NCBI GenBank assembly: GCA_024305745.1
Contig: JAHRBS010000013.1
Coordinates: 620,001-684,000 of the forward strand
Direction of reading: 5' to 3'
DNA: 64,000 nt
From: Polyporus tsugae
Taxonomy: Eukaryota > Basidiomycota > Agaricomycetes > Polyporales > Polyporaceae
The translations under genes and the position numbers were made by a program. The notes under the pieces are model-generated. The model was given only the letters and a program-made list of their open reading frames with translations, did no database searches and was not told the origin of the DNA. Numbering within the stretch: the first letter of the stretch is position 1; each line of letters begins with the position of its first letter. Below are positions 37,919-48,550 of the stretch, in pieces.

Positions 37919-39045
37919 GGCGTCCCTTGCTGAGACGTGACGATTCAGACTGCCCGTCCAGTTTGACTAGGGATGGTCAGACCTAGTGATTTGACCAGTT
38001 AATCTAACTCTGAGCGGTCTGACATTTCCTGCCAATAATGTGGAAATGTGTGCGACATGCCGGAGACAATTGCGTTGCGGTCAAAGGTACGGCAGCATTG
38101 ACAAGGCGACAAGTAATCTATCAAAGGAAGTTGCATGATTCTGACAACCCATGTATACCGAAGACCGCATATAATGAGCACATTTAAGGCATACAGACGC
38201 ACCTTAAGACTATAAGGAACAAAAATCGAGCCGTCCAGTATTTGCCTCGGTCCATGATAGAGGACTGGCCGGTTGCGCGGCTAGAACAGGTGAATGGCGA
38301 GTAGAGTTTGGCGGCGACATAGGAAAAGTTGAATGCACGGAGCGCCTCTGGTTATTATCAGAAAGAGGCATGGTGGGCCCCAAGGGGCGGGTGAGAGAGT
38401 CTTCCAAGTAGAAGGGGCGCAGTGAGAGAGGTCGAAGGCTTCGGGAGGCGGTCGCAGTCCATCGGGAGCGGTCGTGAGAAGCGAGGGGTGGGAACCGTGC
38501 GAGATAGGACGGCGTCAGGATTTGTCAAGGCCGAGTGAGGTCGAGGGGGTGGATTCGGAGGATCGCAATTGAGTTGGGTTCCAAGGACACCTCCCGAGAC
38601 GAGACCTATCTTGGGCGGTGAAGAGATAAATGGGAGCGTTCGCAGTGGGATAGCCGGCGAATTCTAGCATTGAGTACTATTGAGTGGCCAGTTTAATATC
38701 AGTAAACCCGAGAATAGGTCGATAGACATGTTGGCCATACGAACGCTGCCCGGCAGGATATATGCGCGCATTCAGTCATCTTGAATCTGTCGAGTAGTGA
38801 AGACAAGCGACCAGCGTCGTTGACGACGGCAAGGAGGATGCTGGCGGTGAAAGAAAAATGGGAGGACGGACTAATGTCGGTAGAGAAGAGGACGGGGAAT
38901 CAGAAGGGGGATGATGGTAAGGGCGAGAGGGGGATGCTCTGTATGGATGCGGCTACCGAACGAGGCAGAAATCTCGGCAATATCCCACTTTCAACTCCGC
39001 TCACCAGACGCCCGCCCCGCGCGTTCGCGGAAACTGACGCGGCCT
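37919..39045 (+). repeat. Partial unit 4, right end of the tandem array
   Basis: The first 1.1 kb of the unit, then single-copy DNA. Similarity to units 1-3 is clear but lower than among the full units, with clustered differences and small indels at 38317-38465 and 38850-38930. The last base shared with unit 1 is the T at 39045 (1123 in unit 1). Beyond it the units continue TAAGTATGAC, while here the sequence enters the proteasome core promoter. Higher divergence is expected of an edge copy that escapes homogenisation. Confidence 0.93.
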
Positions 39046-39168
39046 CCCTCAGACCTCTATATACTCCCCCTCCGCCCGTCCCCATCTCTCATCTCCCCCT
39101 TTGCTCATCGTCCGAACCATCCCGACACACATCCACATCCATCCACCCAAGCACACACAGAGCTCATC
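39046..39168 (+). promoter_or_regulatory. Core promoter and leader of the proteasome beta-6 gene
   Basis: First single-copy DNA after the array. A TATA-like TATATA sits at 39058-39063, about 105 bp upstream of the start codon, followed by a pyrimidine-rich leader. Everything further upstream belongs to the repeat, so distal control elements of this gene are also present in each array unit. Confidence 0.55.
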
Positions 39169-40541
39169 ATGCCCGACGGCTCCTTCGCCCACCCCCAACA
39201 GCGCCAGTTCAACCCCTACACCGACAATGGCGGTACCATCCTCGCCATCGCTGGTGCGGATTTCACCGTCATTGCTGGTGACACCCGTCAAAGCGAGGGC
39301 TACAGCATACAGACCCGCTACGCTCCCAAAGTCTTCCGACTGTGCGTTGATCCCTCCTTATCCCGTTTCTGCAGCGACCGTCCGCTCACCCGCTTCTGTT
39401 ATCGCGCATACACAGAACTGATCGCGCCGTGCTCGCGGTCAATGGCTTCGCGGCGGACGGAAACATGTTTGTCAAGAAGGTGAAGCAACGACTCGAGGTG
39501 CGTGCAAACTCGCGGGGTGACGCTTCTTGTCCAGCACTGATTGTGGCTCCGTTCCTAGTGGTACCGACATGCACATGCAAAGGACATGCCCCTCCGTGCG
39601 ATCGCCCGTCTGATCCAAACCATGCTCTACGCTCAGCGTTTCTTCCCCTACTACGTCTACAACATCCTTGGGGGCATCGAGGAAGACGGTAAGTCATTCG
39701 TCATTATTGCACGCGGCGCGATGCACGGCACCGGGCACCCCTTGCTTCTGGAAAACCCTGAATGTACAGAAGCGCCGCCTTCTGATGCGTCTTCTTGCTT
39801 ATCGTTTGTCAAACATGGGAACGGATATATCCCAGTGTGCGATTTCTGGTTATGGGAGGGAACGCGCGTCCTACGAGCGCCTTGCGGTGTCTTCACAAAT
39901 CACGGGTTTGCGTCATTCATACGACCATGCTCACACAATATATTTTTCCAGGTACTGGTGCGGTCTATTCCTTTGATCCCGTGGGATCATATGAACGGGA
40001 AGCCTGCCGAGCGGCGGGTGCTGCTCAATCACTCGTCCAGCCATTCCTCGACAACCAGGTTAGTTTCCTGCGATGATACGCATTGTACCCAACGTCTGAC
40101 CTGACTCTTTTCCGACCTCAATCCGTCGTGGTCGTTGTACCCATCGTCTAGATATACTTCAAGAACCAGAAAGCGGCGGTCGGCCAAACACACCCGACCC
40201 ACTTGCCGTTGTCAGATGTTCTTGCTATCGTCATTGACTCGTTCACCGGCGCAACGGAGCGCCACATCGAGGTACGTTTCCTTTCCGTACAACGCCACTC
40301 CTCCGCTCCTACTGCGCTAGAACCACCCCGCAGCATGCTTCTGCCCCAGAATGCTTTAACCTCGAACCCTTGCTTATCTTTATCTCCTTTCTAGGTCGGT
40401 GACGGTCTCGAAATCTTCGTCGTCGTCGCGAAAGGTCACAGCCCACAAGGGATCGAGTCCATCCGCAACGCTCAGGAGGTGACCACGCAGGCGGACACCG
40501 ATCGGATGTTCGTCATTCGGAGAGAGCTGAAGAAGGACTAG
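39169..40541 (+). CDS. PRE7: 20S proteasome subunit beta-6 (PSMB1/Pre7 type)
   Basis: Structural beta subunit of the 20S proteasome core, part of the inner rings; this subunit has no proteolytic activity. Six exons: 39169-39341, 39416-39497, 39559-39688, 39952-40058, 40152-40271 and 40395-40541, giving 252 aa, close to yeast Pre7 and human PSMB1. Family hallmarks in order are [20 protein letters not shown] (about residues 20-39), ANGFAADG-type turn ([11 protein letters not shown]), [33 protein letters not shown] and PFLDNQ. The start fits a short N-terminal extension ending before the GGT segment. Intron 3 is 263 bp against 61-123 bp for the others. Expression is presumably constitutive, with a TATA-like box at 39058. 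The tandem array ends just upstream of the promoter. Confidence 0.97.
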
Positions 40542-43500
40542 GCTGCGGCTGTACACAACAATTTGAGGACATCTCAATGGACGCTGCTTTCTTCTCCGCT
40601 CTGCTCCCCTCCTGCGCGCACGCACTCGTTCGAGTACTTTCGTCACCTCCAAATCTCGGGGCGTCTGGCCCTGGAACCCAAGGACGGGCGCGCGCCCGAA
40701 CCGGAACCGGACCCGGCACCGTTCTCGCTGCCCGTACATTTCGATATGCTCTATGTGCCCTCCCTCCCCCCTCCCCCATCTCGGCAGTCGTTAGATTCAG
40801 AGTGCGCGTGCGGGGGGGGAGTAATGTATCAGTATCATCGTCGTTTGTTGTCGCGTCTTGTTATAACTAGAAGCAAAGCAATAATGTACATTGTTCGCCT
40901 GTACACACTCCCAAGCCCGAACTACCCGCCCGAGTTTATCCGGCACTATCTATCTATCTGGCGACGCGTGCAGGGCGTTCAAGCTAAGTTAGCGTTCAAG
41001 AACCACCGGTACCGACGCCATGTGCTGGACGTTGTGCTCCACCCCGACCCACTGTACAGCACATGTGCGCGTGCGGGTTGTCTACCGACCGAGAGTCGAC
41101 TCCCTCACGGCTGACCACGAAGGTTATGGAACTTGCAAGGGGGTCATCACCGTAAGGGGGAATTCGCGTATGTACGTCCGCCTAGGCGCCTACTTATGGA
41201 CGAAGTGGCGGCGGCGGGTCCGCCGAGTCCCGCACTCTGAGGTATTATATGCTACTGGACAGTAGGCCTCTCCCCGACCGTCTGCGTGCACCATGGACAG
41301 ACGTGAAGAGACATGAAGGGGTTCCACCTGCCAGGGTGGCACCGACCTCGCTACTAGTATGTGATCATGATGGGAGTCGAAGCTGAAGTGCAGCTGCGCT
41401 GGGTTTCGTTGCGGGATGCTCTCGGACACGGCATGGGATTCAAGTTGAACAGAAGTTCAGGTTGCGGGGTAGCCCCAGGAAGGAAGGCCGCATGGGGGGC
41501 GCGGGGTGCGGGGCGGGGGAGAATTGGGAACCTGAACCTCGGAAAAACGCATTAAATAGCCGCCGGATGCAGCGTATGTCCGAGCGAAGCTGATCAGACG
41601 TATTCACGTTTTCTATTGCGCTGTATTGGGCGGGTGCACCGTGTGGGAGGCCCCTGCCGCCGTCCGATAGTCGAGCGAACATGCGACGGTGGGAGAGAGA
41701 AGTCTGAACTGGAAGGATGCATATGGATGTGCGGGGAGAGGGGCAGTTGGGGTTGAGCTTCGCTGCCGTCAGGGACCGTTTGAAAGTGTTTGAGGATTGC
41801 ACTGGTCTCAGGGCGGGCTTCTGCGGGACCGTGGTCCTATCCACTGAATGGGCACCCGAAGGCTCGAGGGCTACCGGGTCGGCGGACGGACCTAAGGACG
41901 TCATGACGGGTCAATGACCATAGAGCGAATACGTCGATATCGGCCTAAGGAGGAGAGCCGTCCGACGGAGAAATAGACACGTTGAAGCATGCGCACGGGT
42001 GCGCATGAGAGAATCGCCCCGCATCGACTATCGAGGACGACCATGGGCATTGAACACCCGCGGCGAAGCTGCAAGCAACTCTAGCAATGATTTCTAACGT
42101 TGTCAAACTTTGTTACCCGGAAAAGAGACCGTCCGTGGGGGTGGGGGACTTCTCGAGCAGTTGATCTGGAACACGGGACGACCTGCACCTGCTTCAGAGG
42201 ATGTGTTCCTCCGGTCATAAGACCTGGGGGGATGTCCTGTCCTCCTCGCATGCGTGCTCGAGATGCCAGGCACGGCAAGGGAATGGCGTTCGCGCGACCA
42301 TCGGCGAGCCTTGTATGTCATGACGTCGATAGAGTGTGTCGATGGAGAGCGCGCCGGTCGTATCGGAAGTTGTCGAGGGAGGCGGGCCTCCGCGCGTTCC
42401 CGGAGGATTTTGTGGGTGACCTCGTGTGCGGGGCGTGGCTGGAAGGAAGCGTTTGTCTGGGGAATGCGGGGAAATAGATAGTGCCAGGAACGCTTGTGTG
42501 TGGGGGAGCAATATGCGCCAGGAAGTTCGAGCTTAACATGAACATGTGGGGAAGAGCTGACACTGCACGTGTCAGGACCTTGCCCGAGAACACTATCTTG
42601 TCCAGTTTGCATGTAGATGGAGTATTTTGGGGGGAATATAGCATTCATCACTATCCTTACTGTGAGGCTCAAGGCTATTAGGCCTGGTATCAAGGTCAAC
42701 GGTATACACGCACCGTGACATGCTTGGAACCCGAGAGCAGCGGGGAGTTACTCCAGAGAAGAATGGGGACGAACTAGCGCGAGTGAATCTGATCGCCCGT
42801 GCCTGAAAATGGTGTTTTATTGTTGAGGATCGGATGAGACACGGTGCAGAACGGAATAACTCACCGATGGTCTCCTAGTAGCGTTACCTAGCGCAACAAT
42901 ATGACGGAGGGTGGTGTGCAAACTATGTCGGCCTAGTACTAACTGACATGGAAGACAGCCCGGCGGAACCTAGAAACGCTGTTCACCAATTGACCAATGT
43001 TGTATTTGTACTGGATAAGGTTGGGAAGGGGCTGATTTTGGAGGGGGCACTTGTCCGTGGTTTGACTTGGCAGTTCGAAGAGCGGCGGAGGCTGGGAGAC
43101 GCCCAATTGCTGATATCACCCATGCCGCTTTCGCACGGGGATACTACTACTCTCCTCTTGCCCTCTTGCTATTGCCCCGTCCTCCATCGGCGGGAGTAAT
43201 CATGGATAACCACACAGCGCTCAGTCTGGCGCTGTGAGCCTTGTCTAGACGTTATCGCTCGTTTTCTCAGTTCCGAGGCACCCGGCGGGTGAAGGAGATC
43301 TCACGATTGACGCGCCGCGGCGGTACGCTCTTTATCTCATCACCCGTGCAACATCTGTGCCTTCATGGTGAACAGTCCATCCACAGCGACATCGACGTAA
43401 ATCGCAGGAAGGACGCGGATTTTTGGATGCATACATGGACTTTTCTGCACCGGGGGCAGGGCACTAGACGATGAAGTCATTCAGTTTGATATTTCCCAAT

Positions 43501-43947
43501 CGTATGTCACTGGCTTTCCCTCCATAACAGTGATAACACTAGGTACTGATTAGAAGCCGCTGACATGCCTCCATTACACCATTTCCCCTTCTATTGCCCC
43601 AGGAGCGCGTATGTAAATTTGTAACTATGTACGTGCTGATGCATCACAGTCGCTAGTGTTCCTAGACCCTAGGAGCATGCTTATAAATCACATAGTCTCG
43701 CAATATTACGACAAACACATTGACAATTGAGTGAGTGCTGCCACTGTGCACGTGGCTGTCTGGTGAGGCATAATCGAGGGCGTCTATCTACGTAAGCAAT
43801 CTTGACCAATTTTCCCTCGGCTATGTCGCCTGCGTCGCCTGCTGACAACAGTTTTCCCAAAAGCAGGAAGGCGCCGTTTCGGGGACGAGGAAAGAAGGTG
43901 TATATGATCGTGCACGCAGGCCATAAAAGCGAGGAACCGAAGCCAGC
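40542..43947. other. 3.4-kb intergenic stretch, no convincing gene
   Basis: Contains the 3' end region of the proteasome gene and only short open frames on both strands. A minus-strand frame at 42103-42699 starts with a hydrophobic stretch (MTLIPGLIALSLTVRIVMNA) but degenerates into low-complexity Pro/Ser/Arg sequence and lacks supporting introns. I assign nothing here. Confidence 0.6.
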
Positions 43948-45450
43948 ATGCCTTCCGACGACACACCTCGCAACTCTGCTCCTTCTCCTACATTCTGGGC
44001 TTGGTTCCTCTCCTTCTTCAGTTCTCAGCACCAGCACCCGTACGACATGGTCGAGAAGGGCATCAAGAAGAACGTCGTTATCGTCGGCGGCGGCGCGGCT
44101 GGTGGCAGCGTGGTCCTCCAGCTCTCCAAGAAGCTCGACCCGTCCCAGTACGAAATCATCCTCGTCGATGCCCGTCCATTCTACACCCATCTTCCGGCCA
44201 TGGCCCGTATTGCCGTCACCGCCGAGGAGAGCTTGGAGGACAAGGCGCTTTTCGGGTTCGAGAAGCTCTTCCACAACGGGAATGGCCAGGTCAAGCACGG
44301 CAAGGTTGTCTCCATCGTAGAGGCAGCCCCCGGAAAGGGCGGTGAGGTCGTTCTCGAGGATGGCGAGAGGATTCCCTACTCTGCCCTCCTGCTCGCGACG
44401 GGTGCTGTCTGGCCCGAAAGTATCCAGCTCCCCGAGACCGACTCCGCAACCAAGTCGCACATCAGCACCTGGAGAAGCAAGTTCGAGAAGGCTAACCACG
44501 TTGTTATCGTCGGTGGCGGTGCGGTCGGCATCGGTAAGTTTAAGCTTTGCTGTGGAATTTGCACTCGGTTTGCTAAGTAAGGCGGCATCACATGTCATCA
44601 GAGCTCGCTGGAGAGATCAAACAAATGTTCCCCGTAAGCCCTGAACGTGTTCCCGTGCGCGTCGTGCGCGACACTGACGACGGTCCCACAGAAAAAGAGC
44701 GTCACCATCGTCCACCGCGACTCCCAGCTCCTTAATGCCGCCTACCCCGACAAGTGGCGCAAGGACATCGAGCGCCGCGTGCGCGCGCGCAACATCAACC
44801 TCCTCCTGGGCGACTCTGTCGAGAATCCTGCTGTAGAGAACGTAAACGGGATCACCACCTCCAATGGCAAGAGCCTCCCCGACGCTGACCTCGTGGTACG
44901 TCGCGCTCGACTCCTTCTCGCTCTGCGCGTCTCGGTTGACTAGCCCTTCTCTTCCTCGTCCAGGTTCAAGCATTCGGCTCAAAGCCCGCGACGAGCTTCG
45001 TCACCTCGCTCGGCGAGGACGTCATCACGGCGCAGGGCACGGTCCGGGTGAACGAGTTCCTCGAGGTCGCGGGCCACCCGGGCGTGTTCGCCGCGGGCGA
45101 CATCATCGACTGGAACGAGCAGAAGCAGGCGGCGAAGGCGGGCTCGCACGCCGGCGTCGTCGCTGCGAACATCACCGCCTTCCTCCAGGGCCAGGCGCCC
45201 AAGAAGGCGTACAAGGGCAGCCCCGAGCTGATCCTCATCCCACTCGGCAAGGTGCGTCCTCGGCGCTCGTTGATGTTCGATGCGATGTGCTGACGGGAAG
45301 TTGTGTCTTCGCTCTTTGTCTTTGATGCAGAGCGGCGGCTCCGGCTACTTCGGCTTCTTGTGGGGCATCGTCGTTGGCGACTGGCTCACGAAGACGATAA
45401 AGGGCAAGGACCTGATGATTGGCATGGCTCGGGGAGCGCGTGGTCTCTGA
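43948..45450 (+). CDS. AMID/AIFM2-like FAD-dependent oxidoreductase
   Basis: Pyridine nucleotide-disulphide oxidoreductase fold of the apoptosis-inducing-factor-like (AMID, AIFM2/FSP1) group; by family, an NAD(P)H-oxidising flavoprotein, possibly a membrane-associated quinone reductase. Five exons: 43948-44533, 44602-44633, 44692-44895, 44964-45251 and 45331-45450, 409 aa. The FAD dinucleotide-binding motif is NVVIVGGGAAGG (residues 42-53), the second Rossmann motif is HVVIVGGGAVGI near residues 184-195, split by intron 1, and the FAD-contacting segment GVFAAGDIIDW lies in exon 4. The N-terminus has about 34 residues before MVEKG (44047) containing a hydrophobic FWAWFLSFF, a possible membrane anchor; the ATG at 44047 is an alternative start. 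Substrate and physiological role cannot be read from sequence. Confidence 0.92.
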
Positions 45451-47282
45451 GCATGCCCCGCGTTTCGATGTGGACTGTAGAGTGCCTCCGGCCTTAGAGA
45501 CATTCGTTTATTACCCCCTTCTGTTGTTGCGATATCCCTATATGATATGTAGTACTGATACTCTAATAGCATCTCTATCATCCACAGTGATCTTCCAATT
45601 CGCGCAGCACCGGCTTCATAGCCTCTCGGTAGCAAGCTGCCACCCCACCGTCAGAGTGCTCCAACACGATATATCACAGAACTCCATGCAAGGAGAAGCC
45701 TCGGAGGCATTGGGCCCAAGTAACTCCGAGCCCGCGCGCGTCTGGCCGTTCCCGATATGGCAACCTCTGTGGTTCGCGCCGAAAGCCTCACATAACGCAC
45801 CTGTGAGGGGGAAGCACTGGGCTGCTCCGCCGACGATCAGCGTTCGATTCCTTGTCATATCGCGTACCTGTCACGAACCTGCCGTGAGACTGCGCAGATA
45901 GCAGCATGGATCCGGTCGGACGCCCACCGCTGCAGTGGGGGCGAGGCGATACTAGCCTGTATGCATGTCCGCGTTTTCTCCGGGGCTGCAGGACGCGGAC
46001 GCGGGGTCGAGACGCGACGATTCTCCAAGCGGGGACTCCCCTGTAGTCTGTCTGAGAGCAGTTAGAACGAAGGCGCGAGCGGAACGCGTACTACGGGGTG
46101 GCGCTCGCCGGGGCTCGCGGGTTCGTGGAGTGTGAAGTAGCGGCCGCAAGGTGGAGGCGAAGGATGAGAAGGGGCGACCCCAGAAACCTGGATTCAGTGA
46201 AGTCAACTCTTCTGGTGCTTCCAGACGACGAGGCCAGATACGGGGGTGGGGTCATGGACACGATCTTCGGGGGACTTATCGGATACTCCGAGGTTGGCCA
46301 CGCGTGTCCTGGACGGCCGTTTCCCCTGACAGGACCGGGCTTTGTGCAAGCCATTCATCGGTGATGAGGTAACGGGGGTGATTATCTTGTCTTCTAGTTC
46401 GATGCAAGGATTTCTGACCGGCTTATGGGGTCCCGATGGAGTCTCGAAGCTCTGCCGCCGACAGCTTCGGGTACATTCGCTATAGCCTATGAGACGTATG
46501 AGCATGCTCACTGAGAGCAATATATGCGAGAACGACGAGAACCTACCGGTGTTTCCGAAGACCTTGTGGTCCCCGGTGCTCAAAGACCACGGTCAGCGGT
46601 CGCGTGCTGGGCTCCATTCATTCACCCCGCGGTGAGCCATGTTTTGAGGGGAAGAACACCGCTATCAAAGCTAGATTTTAGGGCGTGTTCTTCTATAGAC
46701 ATATCTATTCTATAGGTTTCAGCTGACGCATTAAGTAAAACCGCCTCCGGCGACCCGAGGAAATCGATGGAGATGGTGTACAAGCTCACCTTTTTGGAGC
46801 AGCCTCCTCTTGCTATCGCCGCCTTGAGGACGAAGACGAGCGCGTTCCTGGCAGACACGGAGAAGTATGAGTCGTGGTCGGAGGGGCTGGACGAGAGCGC
46901 GTTAGATTAGACAGCGCCATAGAATCACGGAGCAGTACAGGCTGTCGGGTACAATCGCGGTGACGTCCTACGTTAATACACGCCTGTAGCGGCGGTAGCA
47001 TACCGAACGCCATCGATTTCAGCTCGGGCGCATCACCAGTTCTTGAGTAACCGGTCATCGTCGATTCATACTCAGTGGCAAAGGGATAGAAGGCTTGGAG
47101 ATAACCGGGCGCAATAATGGAGGAAAATACACAGGCGATAAAAGCGAACATAACACGAGGAAGAGACGAGTAATGGAAAAGGAGTCAGAGGATGATCCAC
47201 GGAAACACGCTCACAGGGCAGTGGCTTTTCGAGGACCTTCACTGCGAATGCCCAGGGACAAGGGGAACAGGGGGTAGGGTAA
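45451..47282. other. Intergenic region between convergent genes, no convincing gene
   Basis: About 1.8 kb between the 3' ends of the AMID-like gene (plus) and the 351-aa gene (minus). Short frames on both strands show no family resemblance or coherent splice pattern. Confidence 0.6.
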
Positions 47283-48550
47283 TCATTGGCTGCCCGGGAG
47301 TAGATCGTTATACGCAAGCCCGGCGGAACATTTGTTGCGTATATGACCACGCAACCCCTCGCTAGAGCGCTTGGGATCAAGCCAGTTCGTCGCATTGTCC
47401 TGCCACTCCCCACTGGTGGGATTATACCAGAGTCCGAAACCAGGCGACTGCGAATACTGGAAGTGCGGCTTGTAAGATGCTCGTAGGTGGATACCGAGAC
47501 GGCGTACAGGGCCGTGGGACGCACCTTGTCGTATATCTCCCAACGGGCCGTGAGTATTCCTCCACGGCCCGTACCGAGCTCATCGATGACCCCGATCGCA
47601 GCAGTGAACACACGCCCGAGGTACTCCGCGTTCCAATCGTAGCGGTTGTGCGTCTCCGTGGAGATGAAGTCGAGGCCCTGGACAGTATCACCCCACTGCG
47701 CAGAGCCGGGCGCAGGTGCGATCGGCGCCTGGCCGAGGACCTCTCTGAGCAGCGCCATGGGGCGCGAGGATCCAAGGGAGCGTTGAGGGCGGTCAGCGTA
47801 GCAATGGTTCGAACACATGAAGGACACGGCACGACGCATTGCGTCTGCACGACTAGGAGTGAGGTCATCCGACGTCAGCGGTGTTCCGCCCTCGAGGAAG
47901 ACGTAGTTCAGCACGACGTTGCAGGTATCCCAAATCCACGGTGCGAGGGCAACCTTCGCTTCGCGCAGGACGAGAGAGTCGCAGACGTAGCGGTCTTGGA
48001 GTTTGGGGGGGTAAGGAAGGTTGAGGTCGTACCGAGCTCCAGGGCGGTAACCATAGGGGAGAAGGTTGCTCTGGAGCACGCCTCTCTGCACTTCCTGTTT
48101 CAAGCTGAGAATAGACAACGCGAAGGGAAGAGTTCAGGATAGTAAGGGGACGATGGACAGGGCAACCCACAATTTCCAGAACCCGGCCGGGCCCCCATGT
48201 ACCTTCCACGCCCTCCACTCTATGTCCCGCTCCTTATACTCTTTGAAGTAACGACCTATTGTCCGATAAATGCAGAGCAAGGATCAACAAACTTCCACAC
48301 CAGATGGTGGTGACCACATACAAGCGATCGTTGAATCGGATACCGTCCAGATCTTCAGGGTGCAGAAGATACATTCTGACGGCTCTTGCCTTGTGAATCT
48401 AGGAGCGCCATGAGATAATGTTAGAGAGAGCTGAAGCTCTGATGGACTCACCGTCACATCGGCAGGTATGTCGGTGATCCAACCGTAGGTGTCACTGGCC
48501 GGGGTTTCGAGCAACACGGGTCTGAAAGGTGTGGTGGTAGAGGTATCCAT
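47283..48550 (-). CDS. Unknown five-exon protein, 351 aa
   Basis: Not recognised. Minus-strand exons 48452-48550, 48293-48398, 48171-48255, 47525-48104 and 47283-47468 total 1056 nt and stay in phase. Splice sites are GTGAGT..CCTAG, GTTTGT..AATAG, GTGGGT with CTGAAC..CTCAG, and GTGCGT..CAAG. Intron 2 would be only 37 bp. Reading through it instead adds a hydrophobic VVTTIWCGSLLILALHL segment but then needs a one-base frame change, so either a membrane helix with a frameshift or a very short intron is involved. Recognisable stretches are LLHPEDLDGIRFNDRLYVV, EYKERDIEWRAWKVHGGP and LREAKVALAPWIWDTCNVV. Composition is protein-like throughout, so I regard it as a real gene. More 5' exons are possible. 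Confidence 0.7.

Noticed and set aside
1..39045. Telomeric or subtelomeric repeats
   Set aside because: No TTAGGG tracts in the array; it abuts a housekeeping gene.
42103..42699. Minus-strand 198-aa frame with a hydrophobic start, as a membrane protein gene
   Set aside because: Only the first 30 residues look protein-like; the rest is low-complexity and there is no supporting splice structure.
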